The notes beneath the pieces are model-generated. The model was not told where the DNA came from and searched no databases. It saw only the letters and a program-made list of their open reading frames with translations. A DNA stretch of 13,356 nucleotides from Oscillospiraceae bacterium (GTDB lineage Bacteria > Bacillota_A > Clostridia > Oscillospirales > Ruminococcaceae), in the NCBI GenBank assembly GCA_017829075.1, contig JAGAJA010000115.1:1-13356 (forward strand). The letters are read 5' to 3'. Shown here in pieces: positions 6,420 through 12,845 of the stretch (position 1 is the first letter of the stretch; the number at the start of each line of letters is the position of its first letter). The translations under genes and the position numbers were made by a program.

Positions 6420-7718
6420 TTATAAATCCATCGACGTTTCATCAAGCAGGAACTGCTCGATACCTATATATTGCACACCCTTTTCATCATGCCACGGAAT
6501 GATCCTGTCCCTGACAACGACTATCTTTTTGAACGAGTCTGCCACACGGTACAGCGAGTTAGTTTCCTGCAGGCGCTTCTCTTCATCGGAAATGGAAAGC
6601 GCCGACTGCACATAATATTTCTTGCTGCCTTTACTTGCAACAAAGTCTATTTCGAGCCTGGAGCGGACGCTCTTTCCGGATTCGTCCCGGTGATTGTATT
6701 CCACAACGCCCACATCAACGTTGAAATCACGATATTGCAGCTCGTTGTAAATGATGTTCTCCATGATGTGGTTTTCCTCCTGCTGGCGGAAGTTCAGCCG
6801 TGCATTGCGAAGTCCCACATCGCTGAAATAGTATTTGAGCGGCGAGCCAATGTATTTTCTGCCCTTGACATCATAGCGCTCCGCCTTTGAAATCATGAAA
6901 GAATCAATGAAGAAATCGAGGTATCTCGCTACCGTTGCGGAATCAATATCGATCTTACGGACGCTGTGGAATGTCTTTGCAATTTTGCTCGGGTTAGTCA
7001 GCGAACCTATCGAAGATGAGATTATATTCAGCAGTTCGTCAAGTACGGATTTCTCGTGAAGTATCTTGTTCCGCTCGACAATATCGCTGATGTAGATTTT
7101 GTCGAACAGATTCTGGAGATACTGCGCTTTTTCCTCATGGGTCTTTTTCCGCATAATAAACGGCATTCCGCCATATGTGAAGTACTCCTGCCATGCGTTA
7201 TGCCTGTCACCGTCGTATGCGTTATAGAACTCGCTGAACGACAGCGGATAGACTCGTATTTCATCGCCTCTGCCACGGAATTCTGTCAGTATATCGGAGG
7301 ACAGCATTCTTGAATTACTGCCGGTCACATAAACGTCAATGTTATCGTGCTTCATAAGCCCGAGAACTACGTCAACAAAGCTGATTTTATCTTCGGCGTT
7401 TTCTATATATGGATTTTGCACCGGTACGACTTTTTGAATTTCGTCAAGGAACACATAATAATTCTTGCTGTCGTCGGAGGTTCTCTGCCTGAGGTACTCT
7501 CCCAGTTCAATTGGATTTCTGTACCGGATATTCTCGATTTCATCAAGCGCCAGTTCAACGATCTGATCGTCGCTTATGCCCTGCGATTTCAGATGATCCT
7601 TGTAAATATTGAACAGCAGGTATGATTTACCGCAGCGGCGTATTCCGGTTATTACTTTTACCATGCCGTTATCTTTTCGGCTGATAAGCTTGTCAAGGTA
7701 CTTCTTGCGTTCTATCAT
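6420..7718 (-). CDS. AAA_14 / DUF4143 ATP-binding protein
   Basis: This 432-residue protein is a typical member of the AAA_14-DUF4143 family. It has Walker A GIRRCGKS (25-32), Walker B YYVFLDE (87-93), a sensor-like TGSNSRML (132-139), and EFRGRG (146-151). The C-terminal DUF4143 part contains a PD-(D/E)XK nuclease-like core, EIDFVASKGSKKYYVQSA. The usual E-x-K is replaced by Q-S-A, so nuclease activity is unlikely. The family is widespread and multi-copy in gut Firmicutes and Bacteroidetes; its cellular role is not settled. The start follows GAGGTG. The gene has its own promoter, flanked by two direct repeats, and lies downstream of a small HTH gene on the same strand. Confidence 0.93.
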   Translation of the reverse strand: MIERKKYLDKLISRKDNGMVKVITGIRRCGKSYLLFNIYKDHLKSQGISDDQIVELALDEIENIRYRNPIELGEYLRQRTSDDSKNYYVFLDEIQKVVPVQNPYIENAEDKISFVDVVLGLMKHDNIDVYVTGSNSRMLSSDILTEFRGRGDEIRVYPLSFSEFYNAYDGDRHNAWQEYFTYGGMPFIMRKKTHEEKAQYLQNLFDKIYISDIVERNKILHEKSVLDELLNIISSSIGSLTNPSKIAKTFHSVRKIDIDSATVARYLDFFIDSFMISKAERYDVKGRKYIGSPLKYYFSDVGLRNARLNFRQQEENHIMENIIYNELQYRDFNVDVGVVEYNHRDESGKSVRSRLEIDFVASKGSKKYYVQSALSISDEEKRLQETNSLYRVADSFKKIVVVRDRIIPWHDEKGVQYIGIEQFLLDETSMDL

Positions 7719-7730
7719 CTCTTTACACCT

Positions 7731-7757
7731 CTTTCGACAAAAATGCGTATTGATACA
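7731..7757. repeat. 27-bp direct repeat, copy 1 (leader of the ATPase gene)
   Basis: Matches 7818-7844 at 24 of 27 positions, same orientation, 87 bases apart. The shared core includes CTTTCGA, AAAA and TGCGTATT. This copy lies between the -10 box and the start codon, close to the ribosome binding site. Confidence 0.75.
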
Positions 7758-7771
7758 ATTATATCGATTCT

Positions 7772-7800
7772 ATTATATCATGCCCGTGGTCAGAAGTCAA
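7772..7800 (-). promoter_or_regulatory. Sigma-A promoter of the ATPase gene
   Basis: TTGACT (7800-7795), 17 bases, TATAAT (7777-7772), with the start near 7765. It sits between the two copies of the 27-bp repeat, which suggests control by a protein bound at both. Confidence 0.75.
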
Positions 7801-7817
7801 TATACATTGATGTTTTT

Positions 7818-7844
7818 CTTTCGATAAAAGTGCGTATTTATACA
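7818..7844. repeat. 27-bp direct repeat, copy 2 (upstream of the ATPase promoter)
   Basis: Second copy of the repeat at 7731-7757 (three mismatches). It lies 18 bases upstream of the -35 box on the minus strand and after the stop of the small HTH gene. Confidence 0.75.
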
Positions 7845-7894
7845 CAAATTTCGTAAGTGACTTATTTCTTGCCGTTATCCTTGCTTTTGATATA

Positions 7895-8071
7895 TTATTC
7901 CATTCGCCGGATATATTTTGCGACACTTTCTTTAGAGACCCTCCACTGTTTCCCCACCCTGAACGTCTCGATCTCACCGCTCTGCACCAACCGCAGAGCG
8001 GTGTTTTTTCCTATGTGCAGCAGTTCCTGCAACTCCTTTAGCGTCAGTATATCTTTAGTATTATTAAGCAT
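7895..8071 (-). CDS. Small excisionase-like helix-turn-helix protein (58 residues)
   Basis: The protein is a single MerR/excisionase-type winged HTH (HTH_17): ILTLKELQELLHIGKNTALR, then FRVGKQWRVSKESVAKYIRR. The pattern of T-x-x-E-x-x-x-x-L-x-I/V-G, followed by a wing with FRxGKxWR and a closing helix, is diagnostic. AAGGAG lies 9 bases before the ATG. It is paralogous to the gene at 12846-13028 (about 24 of 52 residues identical by eye). Like that gene, it is followed on the same strand by an effector with a repeat-flanked promoter. It could be a local regulator of the ATPase or a recombination directionality factor. Confidence 0.88.
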   Translation of the reverse strand: MLNNTKDILTLKELQELLHIGKNTALRLVQSGEIETFRVGKQWRVSKESVAKYIRRME

Positions 8072-8125
8072 AGTTACACGCTCCTTTTTGGTTTATTTAA
8101 TCCCATGTTCGCCCGAAAAGCCAAT

Positions 8126-8156
8126 CCTCACAGAGGTATATTATACCGTTGTGAGG
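8126..8156. promoter_or_regulatory. Dyad symmetry between HTH gene and cassette, overlapping -10 boxes and an SD
   Basis: CCTCACA (8126-8132), GA, GGTATA (8135-8140), T, TATACC (8142-8147), GT, TGTGAGG (8150-8156): a 31-bp near-perfect dyad. The centre gives TATAAT on the minus strand (8144-8139) and TATATT on the plus strand, so both divergent promoters could share it. On the plus strand the right arm runs into GGAGG (8155-8159), the SD of the gene starting at 8167, so an RNA hairpin would hide part of it. The -35 boxes are weak. Confidence 0.6.
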
Positions 8157-8166
8157 AGGTGATCCG

Positions 8167-8354
8167 ATGAAGGAATAAGCGCACAGACGCTCGCCGCAAT
8201 AGCCGAAGCAGGTATCCTTGTGATATCAGGCATAATCGGCTTAGCTACTGAGCATCGAAAGGACGAGAAGCGTAATCAGCTTCAGCAGAAAATCGACGAC
8301 GCAGAACGTGAAATGAAACGCCTCGACAGCACGGACTTCCGGCTGAAGAAGTAG
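8167..8354 (+). pseudogene. Small membrane/coiled-coil protein, frameshifted after codon 3
   Basis: A strong SD (GGAGG) precedes ATG AAG GAA TAA, which stops after three codons. The other frame, entered by a -1 shift at GAA/ATA, is open for 59 codons to TAG at 8352. It reads ISAQTLAAIAEAGILV, a hydrophobic segment ISGIIGLAT, then a highly charged helix (EHRKDEKRNQLQQKIDDAER, EMKRLD) ending in RLKK. One transmembrane helix plus a coiled coil is a layout common among small phage and mobile-element proteins. Loss of one A from GGAAATAAG explains the break; no classical slippery site is present, so programmed frameshifting is less likely. A strong terminator follows. Confidence 0.55.
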
Positions 8355-8397
8355 TTTATTTCGGTTTATCCTGCACCCGATTTTCACAACAGAACAC

Positions 8398-8444
8398 AGC
8401 CCCGTTGTCGTGATGAAAATTCACGGTGACGGGGCTTTTGTTTT
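8398..8444 (+). terminator. Strong intrinsic terminator
   Basis: AGCCCCGT (8398-8405) pairs with ACGGGGCT (8429-8436); an inner CGTGA/TCACG stem extends it. TTTGTTTT follows (8437-8444). It ends the small gene at 8354 and lies only 43 bases before the next start, leaving little room for a separate promoter. Confidence 0.9.
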
Positions 8445-8486
8445 GCTCACAAACCGCATAACAGAGCCACACAGGAGGTAACAGAA

Positions 8487-8771
8487 ATGTTCAGCAACCC
8501 TAGATACAGCACCAGAGGAATCAGTGAAACAGTCCCGATATTAACGCAGATCATTCTCTGGAACTGCATCGACACCATGAAAATCGAAAAGGATTATCTT
8601 CAGGTTTTCAAACTCACGGCAAAGGACCATACCCAGCACGTCACTCACAGTCAGGAGGAACCTTCTTACGAACACTCGTTCGATTTCCGGACTGATGAAC
8701 CAATCACAGCGAAAATCTTCGTCATTGATGACGAAACTCACACCACCATGCTTTTGGCAGAAGAATATTGA
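8487..8771 (+). CDS. DUF960-family protein
   Basis: This 94-residue protein matches the DUF960 pattern: FSNPRYSTRGI at the start, PILTQIILWNCID, DYLQVFKL, HSQEEPSYE, and the C-terminal block KIFVIDDETHTTMLLAEEY. DUF960 proteins are small, of unknown function, and common on plasmids, phages and integrative elements of Firmicutes. AGGAGG lies at good spacing before the ATG. The stop is 13 bases from the amidoligase start, so the genes form an operon. I see no strong promoter between the terminator at 8444 and this start; expression may depend on read-through or a weak promoter. Confidence 0.88.
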   Translation: MFSNPRYSTRGISETVPILTQIILWNCIDTMKIEKDYLQVFKLTAKDHTQHVTHSQEEPSYEHSFDFRTDEPITAKIFVIDDETHTTMLLAEEY

Positions 8772-8784
8772 AGAGGAACACACA

Positions 8785-9903
8785 ATGGACAACAACGAAA
8801 ACACACGTCCCGTTTGCAGTTGCTGCGGAGCAACGATCGAAACCGATGACTATTACACTTTTGAAGGCAGCATACTCTGCGATGACTGCTACCACAGCGA
8901 ATCCGTTGTTTGCGAACACTGCGGCAACAGAATCTGGGCGGATGACAACGCAGGCACTGACAGCATGCCGCTCTGCAATTCCTGCTATGATGACTATTAC
9001 ACCACATGCGAGTGCTGTGGGCGTATTATCCACCGCGACTACGCCAATTACGACGATGAGGACGATTACGCCTACTGCGATAGGTGCTATGAGGAACGCC
9101 AGAACAGCTCCATTCACGAATACAGCTACAAGCCCGACCCTATCTTTTATGGCGACAGCAAGCGCTATTTCGGCGTGGAACTTGAAATCGACGAGGGCGG
9201 TAAGAACGGCGACAACGCTGATACGCTTCTGGGTATCGGCAACAGGATTGCGGAGCATATCTACATAAAATCTGATGGCAGCCTGTCAGACGGCATGGAG
9301 ATAGTGACCCACCCCATGTCCCTGAAATACCACAAGGAGAAAATGCCCTGGGCGGAGATAATGAAATCCGCTATCCACATGGATTACCGCAGCCATAAAA
9401 CCAGCACTTGTGGACTTCACGTCCACGTCAATAGAACAGCCTTCGGCAGAACCCGCGAAACACAGGACGAGTGCATTTCCCGGGTGCTTTATTTTGAGGA
9501 ACACCACTGGCTGGAGCTGCTGAAATTCAGCCGCAGAACCGAGTATCAAATGAACCGCTGGGCTGCGAGGTACGGCTATAAGAACAGTCCGAAAGAAATC
9601 TTAGAGGACGCTAAAAAGGGATGCAACGGGCGCTACGCTTGCGTGAACATCACAAACTACCACACTATTGAATTTCGTATGTTCCGTGGCACGCTCAAGT
9701 ACAATACGCTCATTGCAACGCTGGAGCTCGTGGACAAGGTTTGCGAACTTGCAACAGATCTGACCGACACAGAACTGAAATCCGTAAGCTGGTCTGATTT
9801 TGTATGCTCACTTGATGACAGTACTGAACCAGAACTGATAACCTATCTCAAAGAGCGCCAGCTCTACATCAACACGCCTATTACGGCAGAGGAGGACGAC
9901 TGA
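8785..9903 (+). CDS. Amidoligase (Amidoligase_2 family) with three N-terminal zinc-binding repeats
   Basis: This 372-residue protein starts with three LIM-like treble-clef repeats with CxxC pairs at 11/14-32/35, 43/46-64/67 and 75/78-98/101. The C-terminal half is an amidoligase of the glutamine-synthetase-like COOH-NH2 ligase superfamily: YFGVELEIDEGG, IKSDGSLSDGMEIVTHPMS, CGLHVHVNRTAFGR, and RYACVNITNYHTIEFRMFRG, holding the conserved Glu, His and Arg residues for ATP and metal. Such enzymes join an amine to a carboxylate using ATP; here the substrate is unknown, likely a peptide or protein. I chose the ATG at 8785 because AGAGGAA lies upstream, and an earlier in-frame ATG (8695) is inside the DUF960 gene. 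The next gene encodes a glutamine amidotransferase domain, a pairing reported for this superfamily in phages and mobile elements. Confidence 0.9.
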   Translation: MDNNENTRPVCSCCGATIETDDYYTFEGSILCDDCYHSESVVCEHCGNRIWADDNAGTDSMPLCNSCYDDYYTTCECCGRIIHRDYANYDDEDDYAYCDRCYEERQNSSIHEYSYKPDPIFYGDSKRYFGVELEIDEGGKNGDNADTLLGIGNRIAEHIYIKSDGSLSDGMEIVTHPMSLKYHKEKMPWAEIMKSAIHMDYRSHKTSTCGLHVHVNRTAFGRTRETQDECISRVLYFEEHHWLELLKFSRRTEYQMNRWAARYGYKNSPKEILEDAKKGCNGRYACVNITNYHTIEFRMFRGTLKYNTLIATLELVDKVCELATDLTDTELKSVSWSDFVCSLDDSTEPELITYLKERQLYINTPITAEEDD

Positions 9904-9904
9904 T

Positions 9905-10888
9905 ATGTGTGCAATATTTGGCTTGATAGACTACAATCACACCCTCAATGCGAAGCAGCGTGAAAAGCTGCTTCGTGTGCTTTCAGAGGAATGCGAGGAA
10001 CGCGGAACCGACGCTACCGGATACGCATTCAATCACAACGGCAAGCTGACGATATTCAAGCGTCCATTCGCCGCTCATAAAATTCACCTGCGCTTGCACG
10101 ATGATTCCAATGTAGTCATGGGACACACTCGAATGGCTACTCAGGGAAACAAGCTTGATAACCGCAATAATCACCCGTTTCCCGGAACGGTGAACGGAAT
10201 GCATTTTGCCCTGGCACATAACGGCGTACTTCACAATGATGTGAGGTTACGCAAACAGATGTCACTTCCGAATACTCCAGTCAAGACGGATAGCTACATA
10301 GCGGTTCAGCTTTTGGAGCAGCAGAAATCCCTCGACATACAGTCCATAAGCGAGATGGCTGAGCTTGTCGAGGGTTCTTTTGTGTTTACCGTGCTTGATG
10401 ACAAGAATAACATCTATTTCGTCAAGGGAGACAATCCGTTAGCGCTGTACCACTACGAAACATGCGGACTGTATGTCTACGCCAGCACGGAAGCAATCCT
10501 TGACCGTGCACTTACACGTCTCGGAATCATCAGTATTGAGCACCAGAAAATCAACACATCCTGCGGTGACATTCTGAAAATCGACAGCACGGGTGCAATG
10601 GAGCAGGGAATGTTCGACACAACCAATCTTATGATGTATGATTACCGTTACTTTCGTAGGGATTGGTGGAATGTCCCGGAATCGTACGCGAGCGAACCGC
10701 AGGATGTAAAGCAACTCAAAGACTTCGCAAGCTCCATAGGCGTGTCCCGTGAGGACATCGACCTGCTCTTAAGCTACGGCTATTTCGTGGAAGAGATAGA
10801 AGAAATGCTGTACCAGCCCGGAGTAATAGAGGAAGCCTTGTGCGAAATTCTGAACGAATGCGCATACGATTACTGCGGTGAGTTCTGA
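9905..10888 (+). CDS. Class II glutamine amidotransferase domain protein
   Basis: This 327-residue protein starts MCAIFG, so Cys2 becomes the N-terminal nucleophile of an Ntn hydrolase after Met removal. It then shows RGTDATGYAF, GHTRMATQG, NNHPFPG, LAHNGVLHND, TDSYIAVQLL and EGSFVFTVLD, the order of motifs in the glutaminase domain of GlmS, PurF and AsnB. It lacks the synthetase partner domain of those enzymes; about 80 C-terminal residues are helical and unassigned. The neighbour amidoligase may be the partner, with this protein supplying ammonia from glutamine or cleaving an amide. The start is 1 base after the amidoligase stop with GAGGAGG inside its end, so translation is probably coupled. 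Confidence 0.92.
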   Translation: MCAIFGLIDYNHTLNAKQREKLLRVLSEECEERGTDATGYAFNHNGKLTIFKRPFAAHKIHLRLHDDSNVVMGHTRMATQGNKLDNRNNHPFPGTVNGMHFALAHNGVLHNDVRLRKQMSLPNTPVKTDSYIAVQLLEQQKSLDIQSISEMAELVEGSFVFTVLDDKNNIYFVKGDNPLALYHYETCGLYVYASTEAILDRALTRLGIISIEHQKINTSCGDILKIDSTGAMEQGMFDTTNLMMYDYRYFRRDWWNVPESYASEPQDVKQLKDFASSIGVSREDIDLLLSYGYFVEEIEEMLYQPGVIEEALCEILNECAYDYCGEF

Positions 10889-10910
10889 GTGTTCGGAAAA
10901 CTCACCCACA

Positions 10911-10928
10911 TTGCGGATATATCCGGAA
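10911..10928. repeat. Palindrome upstream of the recombinase gene
   Basis: TTGCGGATATATCCGGAA has a perfect 12-bp core (CGGATATATCCG, 10914-10925) and two more matching outer pairs. It is 22 bases after the amidotransferase stop. It may be a subsite of a resolution (res) or crossover site for the adjacent serine recombinase. Confidence 0.45.
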
Positions 10929-10963
10929 AGCGCCAAACCGATATTTGCGAACGCAGAATCATG

Positions 10964-10994
10964 GTGTTTTCCGGTTTCCGCAAAAGTATACTTT
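10964..10994 (+). promoter_or_regulatory. Probable promoter of the recombinase gene with overlapping palindrome
   Basis: TATACT at 10987-10992 is a fair -10; GTGTTT 17 bases upstream is a poor -35. A perfect 12-bp palindrome, AAAGTATACTTT (10983-10994), covers the -10. A protein bound here would block transcription, as expected for an autoregulated recombinase. Confidence 0.4.
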
Positions 10995-11010
10995 ATCGAA
11001 CGGAGGTTCT

Positions 11011-11610
11011 ATGGGAAGAACATACGGTTACGCCAGGGTTTCCAGCACAGAGCAGAATCTCGACCGACAGATCGAGGCGCTCCTTGAATATGGCGTTGAG
11101 GAACGTGACATCGTTACGGACAAGCAGTCGGGCAAGGATTTTCAGCGTAAAGGCTACCTTGCTTTGAAGAACCAGATGCTCCGACCCGGCGACACGCTCG
11201 TCATCAAGGAGATGGACAGACTTGGCAGGGATTACGGCGCAATCAAGGACGAGTGGCTCGACATTCAGCGCATGGGCGTGGACATTGTGATAATCGACAC
11301 GCCCATTCTGAACACGAAAGAGAAATCCGACCTTGAAAAGAACCTGATTTGCAGCATTGTCTTTGAGCTGCTCGCCTACACCGCCGAAAAAGAACGCCGC
11401 AAAATCCGCATACGCCAATCCGAGGGAATCAGACTGGCGCTCGACAAAGGCGTAAAATTCGGCAGACCCGAAACAACGCTCCCCGACATTTACGCCGAGG
11501 TGATTGCCATATGGCAGTCCGGTAAAATTACAGCTGTGGAAGCAATGAAACGCCTGAACATGAAAAAGACCACATTCTACAAACTGGCTCGCAGGCTGAC
11601 GAACAAATGA
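11011..11610 (+). CDS. Serine recombinase of the resolvase/invertase family
   Basis: This 199-residue protein has the normal length and order of small serine recombinases. The N-terminus YGYARVSSTEQNLDRQI holds the catalytic Ser (S11), with DRLGRDY later supplying conserved Arg. A long helix (CSIVFELLAYTAEKERRKI, then RIRQSEGI) is followed by FGRPE and a C-terminal helix-turn-helix (ITAVEAMKRLNMKKTTFYKL). It resolves or inverts DNA between short dyad sites through a covalent serine link. GGAGG lies 6 bases before the ATG at 11011; an earlier in-frame ATG (10945) lacks such a site. Palindromes in the 122-base upstream region are candidate target or operator sites. It closes the plus-strand cassette and suggests it is mobile. 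Confidence 0.93.
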   Translation: MGRTYGYARVSSTEQNLDRQIEALLEYGVEERDIVTDKQSGKDFQRKGYLALKNQMLRPGDTLVIKEMDRLGRDYGAIKDEWLDIQRMGVDIVIIDTPILNTKEKSDLEKNLICSIVFELLAYTAEKERRKIRIRQSEGIRLALDKGVKFGRPETTLPDIYAEVIAIWQSGKITAVEAMKRLNMKKTTFYKLARRLTNK

Positions 11611-11615
11611 TTATC

Positions 11616-11634
11616 AGCGGTGCGAGCCGCTTTT
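11616..11634 (+). terminator. First terminator after the recombinase gene
   Basis: AGCGG (11616-11620) pairs with CCGCT (11627-11631), followed by TTTTATAT. It lies 6 bases after the stop; the stem is short. Confidence 0.5.
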
Positions 11635-11643
11635 ATATAGATC

Positions 11644-11678
11644 AACCGGTGCTTCGTATATGGAGCACCGGTTTTTTG
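11644..11678. terminator. Strong terminator shared by convergent genes
   Basis: AACCGGTGCT (11644-11653) pairs perfectly with AGCACCGGTT (11664-11673), then TTTTTT on the plus strand. It ends the plus-strand cassette and stands right at the 3' end of the minus-strand Fic gene (stop at 11679). A clean T tract exists only for the plus direction. Confidence 0.85.
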
Positions 11679-12725
11679 TTATTTTAATCTGTAATAGCAG
11701 ATATTTTTTCCGCTGCCCTCACGTTTAAGCTCGCCATCGTCGACCATTTTGCGGAGTGCGCTTTCAATTGCGCTCAGACTTAACGAGGGACACAATTCCC
11801 GGATATCCTGCTTGGTAAATCTGCCTATCTTGCTCTGTGAAGCCAGTCTGACAGTTTCCAGAGCAGTGCGCTTTATCTCAACCAGAGCAAACCGGTCCTC
11901 AAAATCCTTGTACGCCGCAAGAACAGTCCCGAGGATATATTTGATGAACGGAACAGCGTCCTCACTGCCCTCATGCCACCCCGTCTGGGATTCACTGAGC
12001 GCACTGTAATACAGATCCTTGTTTTTGGCTATTTTCGCTTCAAGCGAAATGTACCTGCCGACATAGAATCCGCACCTGTACAGCAGCAACGAAGTCAGCA
12101 GACGGCTCATTCTTCCGTTGCCGTCGTTGAACGGGTGAATGCACAGAAAATCGTGTATGAACACCGGAATTGCGATAAGCGGCTCCAGCTCCATATTACC
12201 GATGACTTTGTTGAATTCCCCGCATATTCTGTCCAGCGCTTCCGGAGTTTCATAGGGTTCAAGCGGAGTAAAAAGAATTTTGGTGTGCCCGTCGGGATAT
12301 GTTGCGGTGATGTAGTTCTGAACGCTTTTCGTTCTTCCTGCCATCGGGTTATTCATGTGGCTGTACATGATTTTGTGCAGCTGGAGAATGTAATTCTGCG
12401 TCACCGGAATTGCGTCAAAGCTCTCATGAATTATGTTGAGTGCGTCACGGTAGCCGGCTATTTCCTGCTCGTCACGATTGTGGGGAGTGGTCTTTTCCTC
12501 TACAAGCTGCCTTATTCTCGTGCTTGTCGTGACTATTCCCTCAATGGCATTTGAAGCCTCGGTGCTCTGGATTTTTGCTATCTCTACCAGCTTTTCAAGC
12601 TCCTGCGGGCGCTGTTTCAGATACAGTTCCTGCTTTCCGGCTTCCTTATATATCGCAGCGATAAGACTCAGCAGTTCAGAGTCCCATTTCTGATTCCTTA
12701 TCTGGGAGTAATTGAATTCTCGCAT
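11679..12725 (-). CDS. Fic-domain protein, likely AMP-transferase with inhibitory helix
   Basis: This 348-residue Fic protein carries the complete catalytic motif HPFNDGNGR (197-205), with H197 as base and the GNGR phosphate loop. The N-terminal inhibitory motif (S/T)xxxE(G/N) is present as SNAIEG (58-63), so it is a class II, self-inhibited Fic enzyme. The last 65 residues form a winged helix (FTKQDIRELCPSLSLSAIES, then ALRKMVDDGELKREGSGK) that probably binds DNA. Such proteins transfer AMP from ATP to Ser/Thr/Tyr hydroxyls of target proteins; the target here is unknown. AGGAGG is well placed before the ATG. The promoter lies inside a cluster of AAGGGAA repeats, so expression seems tightly controlled, perhaps by its own winged helix or by the HTH gene upstream. 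Confidence 0.95.
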   Translation of the reverse strand: MREFNYSQIRNQKWDSELLSLIAAIYKEAGKQELYLKQRPQELEKLVEIAKIQSTEASNAIEGIVTTSTRIRQLVEEKTTPHNRDEQEIAGYRDALNIIHESFDAIPVTQNYILQLHKIMYSHMNNPMAGRTKSVQNYITATYPDGHTKILFTPLEPYETPEALDRICGEFNKVIGNMELEPLIAIPVFIHDFLCIHPFNDGNGRMSRLLTSLLLYRCGFYVGRYISLEAKIAKNKDLYYSALSESQTGWHEGSEDAVPFIKYILGTVLAAYKDFEDRFALVEIKRTALETVRLASQSKIGRFTKQDIRELCPSLSLSAIESALRKMVDDGELKREGSGKNICYYRLK

Positions 12726-12743
12726 GACCTTACCTCCTTTGAG

Positions 12744-12840
12744 TTTCCCTTATATTATAGCAGAAAATAAGGGAAAGGTCAATAGGCTAAGGGAATATTC
12801 CCTTTATAGTGTTATCAAAATAAGGGAATATATTCTTTAT
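12744..12840. promoter_or_regulatory. Operator cluster: six AAGGGAA half-sites in three inverted pairs
   Basis: Pair 1: TTTCCCTTAT (12744-12753) and ATAAGGGAAA (12767-12776), a perfect 10-bp inverted repeat around the -10 box. Pair 2: AAGGGAATATTCCCTT (12789-12804), a perfect 16-bp palindrome just upstream of the -35. Pair 3: ATAAGGGAAT (12820-12829) with a degenerate ATTCTTTAT (12832-12840). The whole intergenic gap between the HTH stop and the Fic start is covered. Confidence 0.8.
12754..12782 (-). promoter_or_regulatory. Sigma-A promoter of the Fic gene
   Basis: TTGACC (12782-12777), 17 bases, TATAAT (12759-12754) on the minus strand. The spacer contains one arm of the AAGGGAA inverted repeat, so binding there would block RNA polymerase. 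Confidence 0.8.
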
Positions 12841-12845
12841 CTCTT

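Noticed and set aside
7731..7844. CRISPR or other regularly spaced array
   Set aside because: Only two imperfect copies, placed around a promoter. Regulatory repeats are simpler.
8167..8354. Programmed -1 frameshift in the small membrane protein
   Set aside because: No X XXY YYZ slippery site or downstream pseudoknot at the junction; a single-base loss explains it more simply.
8722..9258. 178-residue open frame antisense to the amidoligase
   Set aside because: It is opposite the zinc repeats and its Val/Ala/Ile-rich translation is the reverse reading of Asp/Tyr/Asn/Cys codons. The amidoligase frame has clear motifs and an SD; this one does not.
10945..11010. Earlier start for the serine recombinase adding 22 residues
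   Set aside because: The upstream ATG lacks a ribosome site and the extra residues cover the probable promoter. The ATG at 11011 has GGAGG and gives the normal family N-terminus.
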